This document shows, in pieces, positions 28,401-34,757 of a stretch of 64,000 bases of DNA (the first letter of the stretch is position 1; each line of letters starts with the position of its first letter). Both the position numbers and the translations under genes were made by a program. Source of the stretch: Sphingomonas endolithica (GTDB lineage: Bacteria; Pseudomonadota; Alphaproteobacteria; Sphingomonadales; Sphingomonadaceae); contig NZ_CP103057.1 in the NCBI RefSeq assembly GCF_025231525.1, positions 434,001 to 498,000 of the forward strand, read 5' to 3'. The notes beneath the pieces are model-generated. The model saw nothing but the letters and a program-made list of their open reading frames with translations. It ran no database searches and was not told the DNA's origin.

Positions 28401-30540
28401 CGACAATGGAAGTGGTGCGCTGGGCCTGCGCGCTGGCAGCGGTGCTACGGTCGAATTCGGCACGATCGGTGCGGGCGCGATCGGCGGGATCGTGACGGCA
28501 GCCGACAACAGCGTCAGTGCGACCGATACCTTCCGCCATGACGGCACGTTCACCGCTGGCGATATCGTCGCGCGGGATCTCGGCGTGGCGCTGACGACGG
28601 GTGCACTGCGCACCGGCAACGTGACGACCAGCGGCGCGACGCGGCTGTCGTCGGGCGGGGCTATCACGACCGCTGGCGTAACGGCGGCCGCCATCGACGT
28701 GGATGCCGGTGCCCGGCTGGAGGGCGGCAGCTATCGCAGCACGGGCACCGCGCGCGTGGGCGGTGGCAGCATCAAGCTTGCCGCGTTGCGATCCTCGGCC
28801 GGCGATGTCAGAGCGACGGCACAGGGCGGCACCCTGGAGGTGGACACGATCGAGGCGGCGACGGCAGCGACTCTTAGCGGGCAGGCCGTGGCGGTCGGGC
28901 GGCTGGTGGCCGGTGGCACAGGGACGATCACCAGCACGGGCGGCGTTCGGATCGACAATGCCTCTGGGGCAACACTGGCGATAACGGCGAGTGGGGATAT
29001 CACCGGCCTCACCGCCGATCGGGCACTGCTCGGCAGCACCGCTGGTGACCTGACGGTCGATGGCGGCGCGCTGGTTCGACTGGGCGCGGTCGGCGCGGCC
29101 GGGCAGGCGACGATCAGCGGCGGCGAGGTCGACATGACCGGCACGTTGAACGCGGCCCGTGCGGCGTTGATCAAGGCGCGCGGGGCGCTCACCACGGGTG
29201 ATGTGATTGCCGGTGGCACGCTGACGCTGGACGCGGGAACGGGGCTCACCGCAGGCGGGCTTCGCGCCACTGGCGATGCGCTGGTGACGGCGGTCGGCAA
29301 CGTCCAGGTGAACGGGCTGGACACGGACGGCGCGCTGACGATCAAGGGTGGCAACGTCTCCTTGGGCGGCGGCCGGGCGGCGGGTGCGGCGTCGATCGAT
29401 GCCACCGGCTTGGCGACGCTCGGGCAGCTCGTCGCCGGACCGACGCTCACGATCCGCGCTGCCGATGCGACGCTGAACGGCGTTCAGCGTGCGGCCAGCG
29501 TGGCGTTCGAGACCCGCGGGGGCGATGGCGCTCTGCGGCTGGGCGACGCCACGGCAAGCGACGGCTTCCGCCTGTCCGCTGCCGAGGTCAATCTGGTCGA
29601 GGCGGATGCGTTGACCTTCCGCCAGGGCAGCGGTGCGGTGGAGATCGGCACATTGGCCTTCGATGCCGATGCCGGGCGGCGCAGTGTCGACATGCTCGGC
29701 ACGGGGGCGATCGCAGTGCGGGGCGTGGTCAGCGGTGCGGGGGCCGGGCGGCGCTTCCGGCTCGGCGGGGATGCCAGCGAAGCCGGCATGGCGCGCGAGA
29801 TCAACGTCGTTGCCACCAACAGTGCCGGCGGGCGATTGCTGTTCGATGGTGCGGACCTGGAACTGCGCGGCGGACGCATCGCAGTGGGCGTGGCACCGGG
29901 CTTCATCGATGCGCTGAGCGGCGCGTCGCTCGATGCCGTGGTGGGCGGCTTTGTCGGCAACGCCAATTCGTCGCTGTACAACCCGGTCATCGGTGGCGGA
30001 TTCTACGAGGTAAACGCGCCGACCACGGTATCCGCGCGCAGCTTGACCGTTCGATACGGCGATTACGCGCTGTTCCAGAATACGGGCACCGCAGGGCAGA
30101 ATAGCGGCCTGGTGCTTGGTGGCCCGGCCGGCACGCCGGTCAGCCCGGCGCTGACGTTGCTGCCGCAGTCGCCGCAAAGCAACGCCTTTGCCGGCTTCGG
30201 CACGATCAACGGCGTCAACGATACCGCCGCTGCGCTGCTCGGCGGCGGCATCATCGCGTTGGGGACGGCCAATCCGGCTACCACGCGGCTCAACGGGTGC
30301 CTGGTCGGGTCGGGCGCGGGTTGCCTGGCGGCGATCGTGATCCAGCCGACGCTGCAAGTGTTCGAGACCACGCAGCAGGATGTGTTCGGATCGGTGGAAT
30401 CGGTCGATGTGCCGTTCGATCCGGTGGTCAGCGGCAGCAACGAGGAATTGCTGACCGGGCTGGCGACGATGGGACCGCGCGCGTCGTGCGAGGAGGGTGA
30501 TGGCGATTGTGCCGCCACCGCTGGGGAGACGGCACAGTGA
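22426..30540 (+). CDS. Giant TpsA exoprotein, filamentous-haemagglutinin N-terminal domain family
   Basis: 2704 residues with a basic signal peptide (KSKHRRTIRRS, cleaved near AVA-QT). Residues 34-260 are the TPS secretion domain: GTIINWDGFNIANGSTVNF, VLNRDMSG and VFNSRGITIGNG. The last has NSRGI at 128-132 where the family usually has NPNGI. The rest is low-complexity beta-helix rich in Gly/Ala/Thr/Val, with five tandem 79-residue repeats (DNA 25435-26619) and a longer module seen four times. I see cysteines only in the signal peptide and as two pairs near the C-terminus (2625/2633, 2688/2695). There is no VENN motif or toxin-like tail, so a surface adhesin or matrix protein is more likely than CdiA. 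It is encoded between its TpsB transporter and the CHAT gene. Confidence 0.9.
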   Translation: MLKSKHRRTIRRSLAITTALASGCLIVGSAVAQTLPGKATPGGTTPFGSAAEIKTSGNTMTVDLHATGTIINWDGFNIANGSTVNFKDDLGLPIKTNIAVLNRDMSGNTSKISGNLRSDSNVAVWVFNSRGITIGNGAQISTGSLVLTTLDPKNTFLNSTNGNYRFDGADSLTGGITVESNARITVQGGNRGLILVAPKIESSGTLTANDQDLAFVTASDVTLDYNTGSPLSVTLNKGTSVGGTSQIVRGTVKGRDVLFAMATSSSVTDALLNVEATVLTAEGSDHRIVLVAGKPSNAVAGVTVGGTAVETGGIVNATVSGSLTTDGSDSDIIVAANGTATISGAVTADRDYVVSGTGVVLGSANKEVRQAALRDISVTANNGTLTGLGDLTLVADANGNGTGALTLATAGTSGGDIAFGPGTTLSGGSDGEANVQIRVRAATNAVALGDVNAGALRGAIGTANFTNGLSITGPLTLGDVNVGSALSLQSGALTAGALTADGGVTLAGAGAMLVKSIDANGAVALSGTGTTTIDGAVTARGSQNDIQILRDGAVSIGGKINAGRDLTIGTTVAAVASIKTSGDVTARNISLISSGAQDLSGAITARGTLDATAGTTLSLPGVVRAAGAIILTADGMTLADVASTGSKLTAQAGVGGVVGFTPAGAQLAASGNLSVTSLGGPLTIARASAGATVSLVGTGITATTLSAGDDVIVDGGQGLVSVFGAVTAGGNYSVSGGTVTLGATDAVMQRANGAVTITGGAGGITGRGALTLRSNDDGTGGEALTLAIADTAPDGAINFAPASFLLGGQARQSDVQIRSGSAAGSVTLGSVTARGLRGAVGTEQFADGLARTSAISVGDLRLTNALLLNGAGISADDLISDTSVTLISTGLLSANTVDAGGNIAMSGTGGTTITGLVQARNAGRSVTIDRDGDLQIGSLVASGAVSIGAAVAPATLKIGAASSGGSFAATTTGAQTWTGPIVAGGAVDLSGQSLDLGGIRSTVGAVRLTSTGGILKAGAVDGAGLTTLTSSDTLSATSVRGGAGVRGTAAGDVKITGLVDGGTGIISLTGTALDLQDVRTPGGPVTLESTVGLLKAGAIDGVGLTSLTSTGAINATSVSGGAGVLGTAAGDVKITGLVDGGTGDVSLKGATLDLAGVSAVGGPVTLESTVGLLKAGAIDGAGLTTLTSAGAIDATSVRGGAGVLGTAVDTVTITGLTDGGRGGVSLSGIALALGGVQATGGAVSLTATLGDLSAGVIDGAGLTTLTSNGLLEAAAVRGGAGVSGSAAGAVTIGGLIDGGTGGVSLSGGSLALADVRSAAGAVSLTSTSGALGAGAVAGGGLTTLTSAAALTAASVRGGGGVSATAGSGDVTIAGLIDGGTGGVAISAATGAALLTGGVTAGTDYRVTAGTVTLGGAQTAGGAVAIGSTTGPLTGQAGLVLTANNDGIGGEALALDAVGGGILLASDSVLNGGTARQSDVILHSAGDVTLGAVNARSLQINDGLRLTGAITTGNLSLAQGTTLLGGTGGVRTGAITTDTGNVLIDALDGTVSTGAITAGGTVDLSGAAVQFASIAGSGVTVQSIGAAATGISGGNITATGPVTLTALSGTGSVTTGAITTTGSAGAVTISSIGNVQLASVTAGGTATITTQTNPADILIAGGLTADGTVGLASSRDIRAPFVRSAVDLVVLAPNGSLTGYAPGSTIELTVGAGSGFTVDIGEAVRLGALTGGPLSLRADSIQITSIDVGTNLINLFADSGDLRIDGDVRGGIVTLNSTGLTSIGGAVNAAGALTLTGGALGLRTGDLSGSSISLGSASTITGGAMRADGAFGASGTDVKLGSITAGGAATLEATTGALSVGPVIAAALDARAVENALVTKLTVSGGSARLVSSKGAAQLGAATVSGTLAVEAAGTATLVEAVSAGGDYTVRGASIVLGGAPVTQSAGGQIALTAGSGGISAASQLRLLGNVAGGASAMLIDAAGPISLAGTTIDNGSGALGLRAGSGATVEFGTIGAGAIGGIVTAADNSVSATDTFRHDGTFTAGDIVARDLGVALTTGALRTGNVTTSGATRLSSGGAITTAGVTAAAIDVDAGARLEGGSYRSTGTARVGGGSIKLAALRSSAGDVRATAQGGTLEVDTIEAATAATLSGQAVAVGRLVAGGTGTITSTGGVRIDNASGATLAITASGDITGLTADRALLGSTAGDLTVDGGALVRLGAVGAAGQATISGGEVDMTGTLNAARAALIKARGALTTGDVIAGGTLTLDAGTGLTAGGLRATGDALVTAVGNVQVNGLDTDGALTIKGGNVSLGGGRAAGAASIDATGLATLGQLVAGPTLTIRAADATLNGVQRAASVAFETRGGDGALRLGDATASDGFRLSAAEVNLVEADALTFRQGSGAVEIGTLAFDADAGRRSVDMLGTGAIAVRGVVSGAGAGRRFRLGGDASEAGMAREINVVATNSAGGRLLFDGADLELRGGRIAVGVAPGFIDALSGASLDAVVGGFVGNANSSLYNPVIGGGFYEVNAPTTVSARSLTVRYGDYALFQNTGTAGQNSGLVLGGPAGTPVSPALTLLPQSPQSNAFAGFGTINGVNDTAAALLGGGIIALGTANPATTRLNGCLVGSGAGCLAAIVIQPTLQVFETTQQDVFGSVESVDVPFDPVVSGSNEELLTGLATMGPRASCEEGDGDCAATAGETAQ
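25435..26619 (+). repeat. Five tandem 237-bp (79-codon) repeats inside tpsA
   Basis: Copies begin at about 25435, 25672, 25909, 26146 and 26383. Each encodes GxVxLxSTxGxLxAGAxxGA, then GLTTLTS, a variable 8-9 residue stretch, SVRGGAGV, ITGLxDGGTG and a closing VSL-G-LxLxxV. Copies 2 and 3 are the most alike; copy 5 diverges at its end. Constant length with no indels in copies 1-4 suggests one repeat equals a fixed number of beta-helix turns. Confidence 0.85.
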
Positions 30541-33500
30541 TCGTTCGTAGGCGCGGTACGTCTTTCCTGCTTGCCGGCATTGCCACGCTGGCCGTGCCCA
30601 ATGGCGCCGTCGCGCGGTTGCCGGATCGGCCCGATACGATCAGCCTGGGCCGTGCTGCGGGGGGCGAACCGTGCGTCGCGTCGCGCGAATGGCGTGATCC
30701 CACGGTTCCTGATCCGTTCGCCCGCGCCTACACCATCACCTGCCGTGGCGTGAGCGCCAGCCGCCCGTTGGGAAGCATCCGCATCGTTCCCGCAACGGAT
30801 GTCGCGATCAAGCCGATCGATGCGGCGCTGACGTGCGGCACGGCGCAGCCTGTCGCGATTGCCGCCGGTCCGGCGCAGGTGCGCCGCTGCTTCAACACCC
30901 TGTTGTCGATCCCCACCGTTCGCATCGATCTGCGGATCGGCGAGTCGGTCCTGATCGGTGATGCCACGCCAGCGGCGCTTGCGCAGTTGGAGGAAGCGCT
31001 GGCGATCCTCAGCGGGCGGAAGCGACCGAGCGCGGACGTGATGCGCACCGTCTCGACCGCGGTGGATCTGAGCAAGATCGCCCCCGAAGCGGTGGCAGCG
31101 GCACCCACGACGGAGGCGGTACGCTTCAGCCCGGCGGCGGCATTGGCTGAGGGGATCAACCTGAACCACAAGGGGCTGAACGTCGATGCCTCGCGCGTGC
31201 TGAACGACGCGTTGAGCCGCCTGCCGGCCGATGCCAACCCGGCGACCCGCGCCGAGTTGCTGCTCGAGGCGGGGCTGGCGGATTCCAACATCCGCTTTCC
31301 CGATGCGGCGCAGGAGCATTTCCTCCAGGCCGATTCGGTGTTCATGGCATCACCCAGCGCGCAGACGCCGTTCCTGACGCGCAAACGCGATGCTTACCGG
31401 GCACTCGACCTGATCAATCGCCATCAATTCCGCGAGGCGATCGCCCTGCTCGATCGGCAGGGCGGCAGCGATGTCTTGGCCGTACAGCCGCTGATGGATC
31501 CGTCCGCATTGCGGCAGCTGAACCAGCCGCGCACGCGCGCCGGTGATGCCGTCAGCGCCATCGCGGTGCCCGATACCGGGGAACTGGCGCAATTGGTGCT
31601 GGATGCGCAAGCCAATTGGGCGCGCAGCATCGCCTTGCTGTCGCTGGGCGACGAGAAGGGCGCCACGGCCGCGATCGAGCTTGCGGCGCGCCGCTATCGC
31701 CCGCTGGAAAATGAGCGGATCGATCGTTCGCAGATCCTCTGGCTCGGCGCCAAGATCGACCGCCAGCGCGCACGCCTGCTGGCACGCGGCGGACGCACGG
31801 GACAGGCGCTCTCGGCGTTCGACGAGGCGCTGGTCGACATGCGCCGGGGCGCAGTGGCGACCGCCGGTACCGGCGCGGAACCGATGATCGCCCAGGCGCA
31901 GCTGGAGCGGGCCTCGATCTTCGCCGGTAGCGGTGCCTCGCACGCTGCGGTCCGCGATGAATATGCCCGCGCGATCGATGCGATGATCGACTCCAATGGC
32001 GACGCGCTGGCCGGCTCGAACGGCATGGAGGCGTATCTCGACCTGCTGGTCGAAGAGGCGTCGACCACGCCGCGCGCCGACACCTTCGCCCGCTTCTTCC
32101 GCGCGGTGCAAGCCACCGGTGAGCCTTCCGTCGCACGCCAGATCAATCAGCTGCAATCGGTGGTGGCGGAGGATCCGGCGCTGGGCGCGCTGGTGCGCGA
32201 ACGCGCCGATCTGGAGCGCGAGGTGACGCGGTTGCGCTACGCCATTGCCGCTGGGCCGGAGGCGGATATCGTCCGCACGAGCGACGATGAACTGCAGCGC
32301 GCACGCACCACCGCGGAGCAGCGCCTGTTCGTGGTCGACGCGCAACTGGCGCAAAACCCGCGCTACCAGACGGTCGACGATCATCCCGCAACCCTGGAGG
32401 AGGTACGCGCAGCGCTGAAGCCGGGCGAGGTGTTCCTCAAGATCGCCACGCTCAACCGCCGAGTTTACGGCATGGTGATCACCGGCGACCGCATGTTCGC
32501 CTATGCCATCGCCCCCGACGCCGCGTCCAAGGCGGCGGTCGGGGCGCTCGCCGAGCGTGTGCGTGCCTCGATCGACGCGCGCCTGGGCGACGGCAAGCTG
32601 GTACCCTTCGACGATGCGGGCGCCTATGCCTTGTTCCGGCTGATCGCGGGGCCGGCCGAAGCGGTGCTGAACGCGGCGCCCGGGCTGGTAGTCGACCCGT
32701 CCGGACCGCTCGAGCATCTGCCGATCGGTGTACTGGTCACGCGCTATGACCGCAATGCGGTGCGCCCATCGCCGTTCGATTTCTCGCAGACCAAGTTCCT
32801 TGCCGGGCAGGCGACGATCTCGACCGCGTTGTCGCCGCGCTCGTTCCTGGCCGCGCGCGCGCGGCCGGCGTCACGCGCGACGCGCCCGTTCCTCGGCTTT
32901 GGCGAGCATATGCCGCCGCCCGTCGTAGCCGATTTGACGGGGCGAATGGTGAAGGTCGGCTATTCCTGCTCGGTCGATTTCGGGCGGCTGAGCAGCCTGT
33001 CGCGCGCCTTCCAGCCGATCAGCAGCCGCGAACTGACGATTGCCGCCCAAGCGCTTGGTGCGACGGGTGCGCCGGAGATCATCGGTGCGGCGTTCAACGA
33101 TACCGCACTCGATACGCGCGGCGACCTAAACCAATATGAGGTGCTCCATTTCGCGACCCACGGGCTGGAAGAGGGGCAATGGGGCTGCGCGATGTCGCCG
33201 CCGGCTTTGGTCACCTCGTTCGGCGATGCCGCATCGGACGGCCTGCTGAGCTTTTCCGAGATCGCCGCACTCAACCTGGATGCCAATCTGGTCGTGCTGT
33301 CAGCCTGCGATACGGCAAGCGGTGTGCGCGACGAGGCATTGGCGCGCCAGTCGGGCCAGGAAGAGGCCGGATCGACGCTCGAAGGGCTGGTTCGTGCCTT
33401 CCTGACCGCCAATGCGCGGTCGGTCCTGGCGACATACTGGCAGGTGTCGGCCGAGCATGAGAGCGAGGAGTTCATGCGCGTGTTCTACGAATCCGGCCGC

Positions 33501-33665
33501 ACGAAGCCGATCGGCGCGGCGTTGCAGGACGCGCAGCGCGATCTGATCGCACAGCCGGACTATTCGCATCCTTTCTACTGGGCGCCCTATTTCCTGGTCG
33601 GTGACAGCAGCAAGACGATGCTGTCGCCGCGCACGCCCGCACCAGCGATCGCCGCCAGTCGCTGA
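30537..33665 (+). CDS. Exported TPR-CHAT domain protein (predicted caspase-like peptidase)
   Basis: 1042 residues from a GTG overlapping the tpsA stop (GTGA). The N-terminus reads as a signal peptide (RRRGTSFLLAGIATLAVPNGAVA). The middle is helical with TPR-like character (about 190-560). The C-terminal CHAT domain has the caspase-like dyad: His875 in HFATHG and Cys924 in LSACDTASG, followed by GLVRAFLTANARSVLATYW and YWAPYFLVGD. CHAT peptidases cleave protein partners, and most studied ones are cytosolic. A signal peptide and coupling to tpsA suggest action on the exoprotein or another envelope target. The gene is intact; the substrate is unknown. Confidence 0.87.
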   Translation: MIVRRRGTSFLLAGIATLAVPNGAVARLPDRPDTISLGRAAGGEPCVASREWRDPTVPDPFARAYTITCRGVSASRPLGSIRIVPATDVAIKPIDAALTCGTAQPVAIAAGPAQVRRCFNTLLSIPTVRIDLRIGESVLIGDATPAALAQLEEALAILSGRKRPSADVMRTVSTAVDLSKIAPEAVAAAPTTEAVRFSPAAALAEGINLNHKGLNVDASRVLNDALSRLPADANPATRAELLLEAGLADSNIRFPDAAQEHFLQADSVFMASPSAQTPFLTRKRDAYRALDLINRHQFREAIALLDRQGGSDVLAVQPLMDPSALRQLNQPRTRAGDAVSAIAVPDTGELAQLVLDAQANWARSIALLSLGDEKGATAAIELAARRYRPLENERIDRSQILWLGAKIDRQRARLLARGGRTGQALSAFDEALVDMRRGAVATAGTGAEPMIAQAQLERASIFAGSGASHAAVRDEYARAIDAMIDSNGDALAGSNGMEAYLDLLVEEASTTPRADTFARFFRAVQATGEPSVARQINQLQSVVAEDPALGALVRERADLEREVTRLRYAIAAGPEADIVRTSDDELQRARTTAEQRLFVVDAQLAQNPRYQTVDDHPATLEEVRAALKPGEVFLKIATLNRRVYGMVITGDRMFAYAIAPDAASKAAVGALAERVRASIDARLGDGKLVPFDDAGAYALFRLIAGPAEAVLNAAPGLVVDPSGPLEHLPIGVLVTRYDRNAVRPSPFDFSQTKFLAGQATISTALSPRSFLAARARPASRATRPFLGFGEHMPPPVVADLTGRMVKVGYSCSVDFGRLSSLSRAFQPISSRELTIAAQALGATGAPEIIGAAFNDTALDTRGDLNQYEVLHFATHGLEEGQWGCAMSPPALVTSFGDAASDGLLSFSEIAALNLDANLVVLSACDTASGVRDEALARQSGQEEAGSTLEGLVRAFLTANARSVLATYWQVSAEHESEEFMRVFYESGRTKPIGAALQDAQRDLIAQPDYSHPFYWAPYFLVGDSSKTMLSPRTPAPAIAASR

Positions 33666-33670
33666 ATCGC

Positions 33671-34522
33671 ATGTCAGCGACGCCCCCGGTCCAGGCGCCC
33701 GCTGCGATGAGCAAAGCGGTTGCCACGGCGTGGGCGGCGGCCGGCGTTGCCGTCGCCACCATATTGATCGCGTTCGGGCCGATGCTGGTCGAGACGGTGA
33801 TTTCGACCGGTGGCTCTCTGGGTCCGATGGGGATCGAAACCGTGTTCACGGCGGCGATTTTCGGCGCGATGCTGCTGGTGGCGATCGGCGGCGGGGCGGT
33901 AACCGGTATATCGCCGCTCGCGGGAGGCGAACGGCCGGCGGCGATGCTGGCATTGGGCGCGGCGATCGGCTTGTCCGGCCTGCTCGCGGCCTCGGCGCTG
34001 GCGTGGATCGCCGGCGGACTGGTGCCCGCCGGGGGAGCGCCATCGGTCGGCGGCGCGATCCTGCTCGGCCTGTTGACGGTCACGCTGCAGGTGATCGCGG
34101 AAGAAGCCTATTTTCGCGGCTGGTTGCAACCCTTAGTGGTACGGGTCTGGGGCCAAAGGCTGGCGGTGCCGGTGGTCGCCGCAGGGTTTGCGGCGTTGCA
34201 TGTGCTGGGTGGCGCGCGCGATCCGCTGGCGCTCGCCAATCTGTTTCTCGGCGGGCTGGTATTTGGGCTGCTTGCCGCGCGCGCGGGCGGCATCGCGCCG
34301 GCGGTCGGGATGCACCTGGGATGGAATGGCGCCGAGCAATTGCTGCTGGGTCTGGAGCCCAATCCTGGGGTGAGCAGCTTCGGGTCGATCCTCGATCTCG
34401 ACCTGGTGGGCTCGGCCTTGTGGGGCGGCTCGACGGAAGGCCTGAATGCCAGCATGGCGATGATGGTTGCCTTGCTGGCGATCTTCGCCCCGTTGGTGAT
34501 CTCCAGGCGACGACCTCGGTAA
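33671..34522 (+). CDS. CPBP family intramembrane metalloprotease
   Basis: 283 residues with several hydrophobic helices. The three CPBP motifs are present: EEAYFR (E144, E145, R149), FAALHVLGG and HLGWNGAE. These supply the glutamates and histidines of Rce1/Abi-type glutamic or metalloprotease sites in the membrane. The gene starts 5 bp after the CHAT stop, so it is the fourth gene of the TPS operon. CPBP proteins process prenylated proteins or bacteriocin precursors, or act in self-immunity elsewhere; its target here is not evident. Confidence 0.85.
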   Translation: MSATPPVQAPAAMSKAVATAWAAAGVAVATILIAFGPMLVETVISTGGSLGPMGIETVFTAAIFGAMLLVAIGGGAVTGISPLAGGERPAAMLALGAAIGLSGLLAASALAWIAGGLVPAGGAPSVGGAILLGLLTVTLQVIAEEAYFRGWLQPLVVRVWGQRLAVPVVAAGFAALHVLGGARDPLALANLFLGGLVFGLLAARAGGIAPAVGMHLGWNGAEQLLLGLEPNPGVSSFGSILDLDLVGSALWGGSTEGLNASMAMMVALLAIFAPLVISRRRPR

Positions 34523-34555
34523 CGTCGAGGCGCGGTGTCAAAGCCATCCCCTAAT

Positions 34556-34663
34556 CGTCACCCCGGACTTGTTCCGGGGGCCACCAAGCGGCTTTCGACT
34601 AGTCCAGCGGCCTAAGGGAAGAGCGTGCGGCACGGTGGACCCCGGAACAGGTCCGGGGTGACG
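34556..34663. repeat. REP-like inverted repeat A
   Basis: Two 30 bp arms facing each other: 34556-34585 (CGTCACCCCGGACTTGTTCC...) and 34634-34663 (GGTGGACCCCGGAACAGGTC...). Each arm is itself a dyad around CCCCGGA...TCCGGGG. It fills most of the gap between two convergent genes. The family type is common between sphingomonad genes and could work as a bidirectional terminator or mRNA-stabilising hairpin. Confidence 0.75.
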
Positions 34664-34757
34664 GTGGTGTTGCGGCAAGCCAGCCCGCAACCGCTGAGCC
34701 GGCCAGATGGCATGAAAGAAGCAAGGGTGCCGCCAGCCCGACCGCACCTCATCGCCG

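Noticed and set aside
28309..30357. 682-codon open frame antisense to tpsA, and similar long antisense frames within 23-30 kb
   Set aside because: Low-complexity GC-rich repeats leave the opposite strand free of stops. The translations are Arg/Pro/Ala-rich with no domain, signal or ribosome site.
22426..30540. TpsA as a CdiA contact-dependent toxin
   Set aside because: No VENN or similar pretoxin motif is seen, the C-terminus has no toxin-like domain, and no small immunity gene follows; the next gene is a 1042-residue CHAT protein.
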